A program made the translations under genes and the position numbers. Positions 63,945-64,000 of a DNA stretch of 64,000 bases are shown one piece after another (the stretch's first letter is position 1; the number at the start of each line of letters is the position of its first letter). The stretch covers positions 9,363 to 73,362 of the forward strand of contig CAZCAI010000005.1 in the NCBI GenBank assembly GCA_964496595.1. Reading direction: 5' to 3'. Source of the DNA: JAAAOZ01 sp964496595. GTDB lineage: Bacteria > Chloroflexota > Anaerolineae > B4-G1 > SLSP01. The notes below the pieces were generated by a model. That model made no database searches and was not told the DNA's origin. It saw nothing but the letters and a program-made list of their open reading frames with translations.

Positions 63945-63959
63945 GGGCGAGGCAAACCG
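63942..63959 (+). repeat. Left arm of a TAGGGGC-type palindromic repeat, copy 3 (cut by window end)
   Basis: TAGGGGCGAGGCAAACCG starts with the stop codon of the FG-GAP gene. It matches copies 1 and 2 in position and first seven bases. The right arm is expected beyond base 64000. Confidence 0.55.
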
Positions 63960-64000
63960 CCGTAGTAAGAGCGAGCCAGACTCGAACTTCGAGCATTCGC

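Overview
The window looks like part of a Chloroflexota (Anaerolineae-like) genome, probably a draft or metagenome assembly. It is moderately GC-rich, carries a 100-N scaffold gap (20756-20855), and has many short palindromic intergenic repeats. It also has tandem-GAF receptors of a style I associate with that phylum, a DUF2142-like membrane glycosyltransferase, and secreted proteins ending in an F/Y-L-P...R tail. This placement is inferred from protein style; no rRNA or tRNA gene is visible.

REGION 1 (1-45251, all on the minus strand, transcribed right to left) is a giant signalling cluster. In transcription order it starts with two stand-alone receiver proteins (45251, 44800) and one histidine kinase (44402). 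Then come 17 tandem-GAF receptors, called R17 down to R1 here (R1 is cut by the window edge), four orphan extracytoplasmic solute-binding proteins (S4 to S1) and one DedA-family membrane protein. R2-R17 have no kinase, cyclase, phosphatase or DNA-binding domain. They end instead in a common C-terminal module of about 45 residues. The gene order is modular: a multi-TM GAF-GAF receptor, then a solute-binding protein, then a receptor with an extracytoplasmic domain, HAMP and GAF-GAF. This triplet occurs four times (R11-S4-R10, R8-S3-R7, R6-S2-R5, R2-S1-R1). The same receptor pair without a free binding protein occurs as R4-R3 and R14-R13, and with the binding protein fused to the receptor as R17-R16. 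The four free binding proteins belong to four different families, and none has a permease or ATPase gene nearby. R12 is a soluble LacI-type sugar sensor without its DNA-binding domain, fused to GAF domains. I read the cluster as a many-inputs-to-one-kinase network; this is the main candidate for an undescribed system.

REGION 2 (45252-52222, plus strand) starts from a divergent promoter region. It holds a membrane-anchored SH3b protein, NAD-dependent DNA ligase (ligA), a secreted right-handed beta-helix protein whose start overlaps the ligA stop, and a large membrane glycosyltransferase-like protein. A strong hairpin at 52251-52281 closes the block.

REGION 3 (52326-53911) carries two toxin-antitoxin modules: YgiT-type zinc finger with DUF4258 (minus strand), and ribbon-helix-helix with PIN/VapC (plus strand). 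The PIN protein has lost one acidic active-site residue.

REGION 4 (54012-64000, plus strand) holds an nSTAND NTPase with about 16 WD40 repeats and a 1947-residue secreted protein. The latter has 14 FG-GAP repeats, a P-domain and a HELGH zinc-protease motif. Palindromic repeats beginning TAGGGGC sit on the 3' ends of three genes here and provide the stop codon of two of them.
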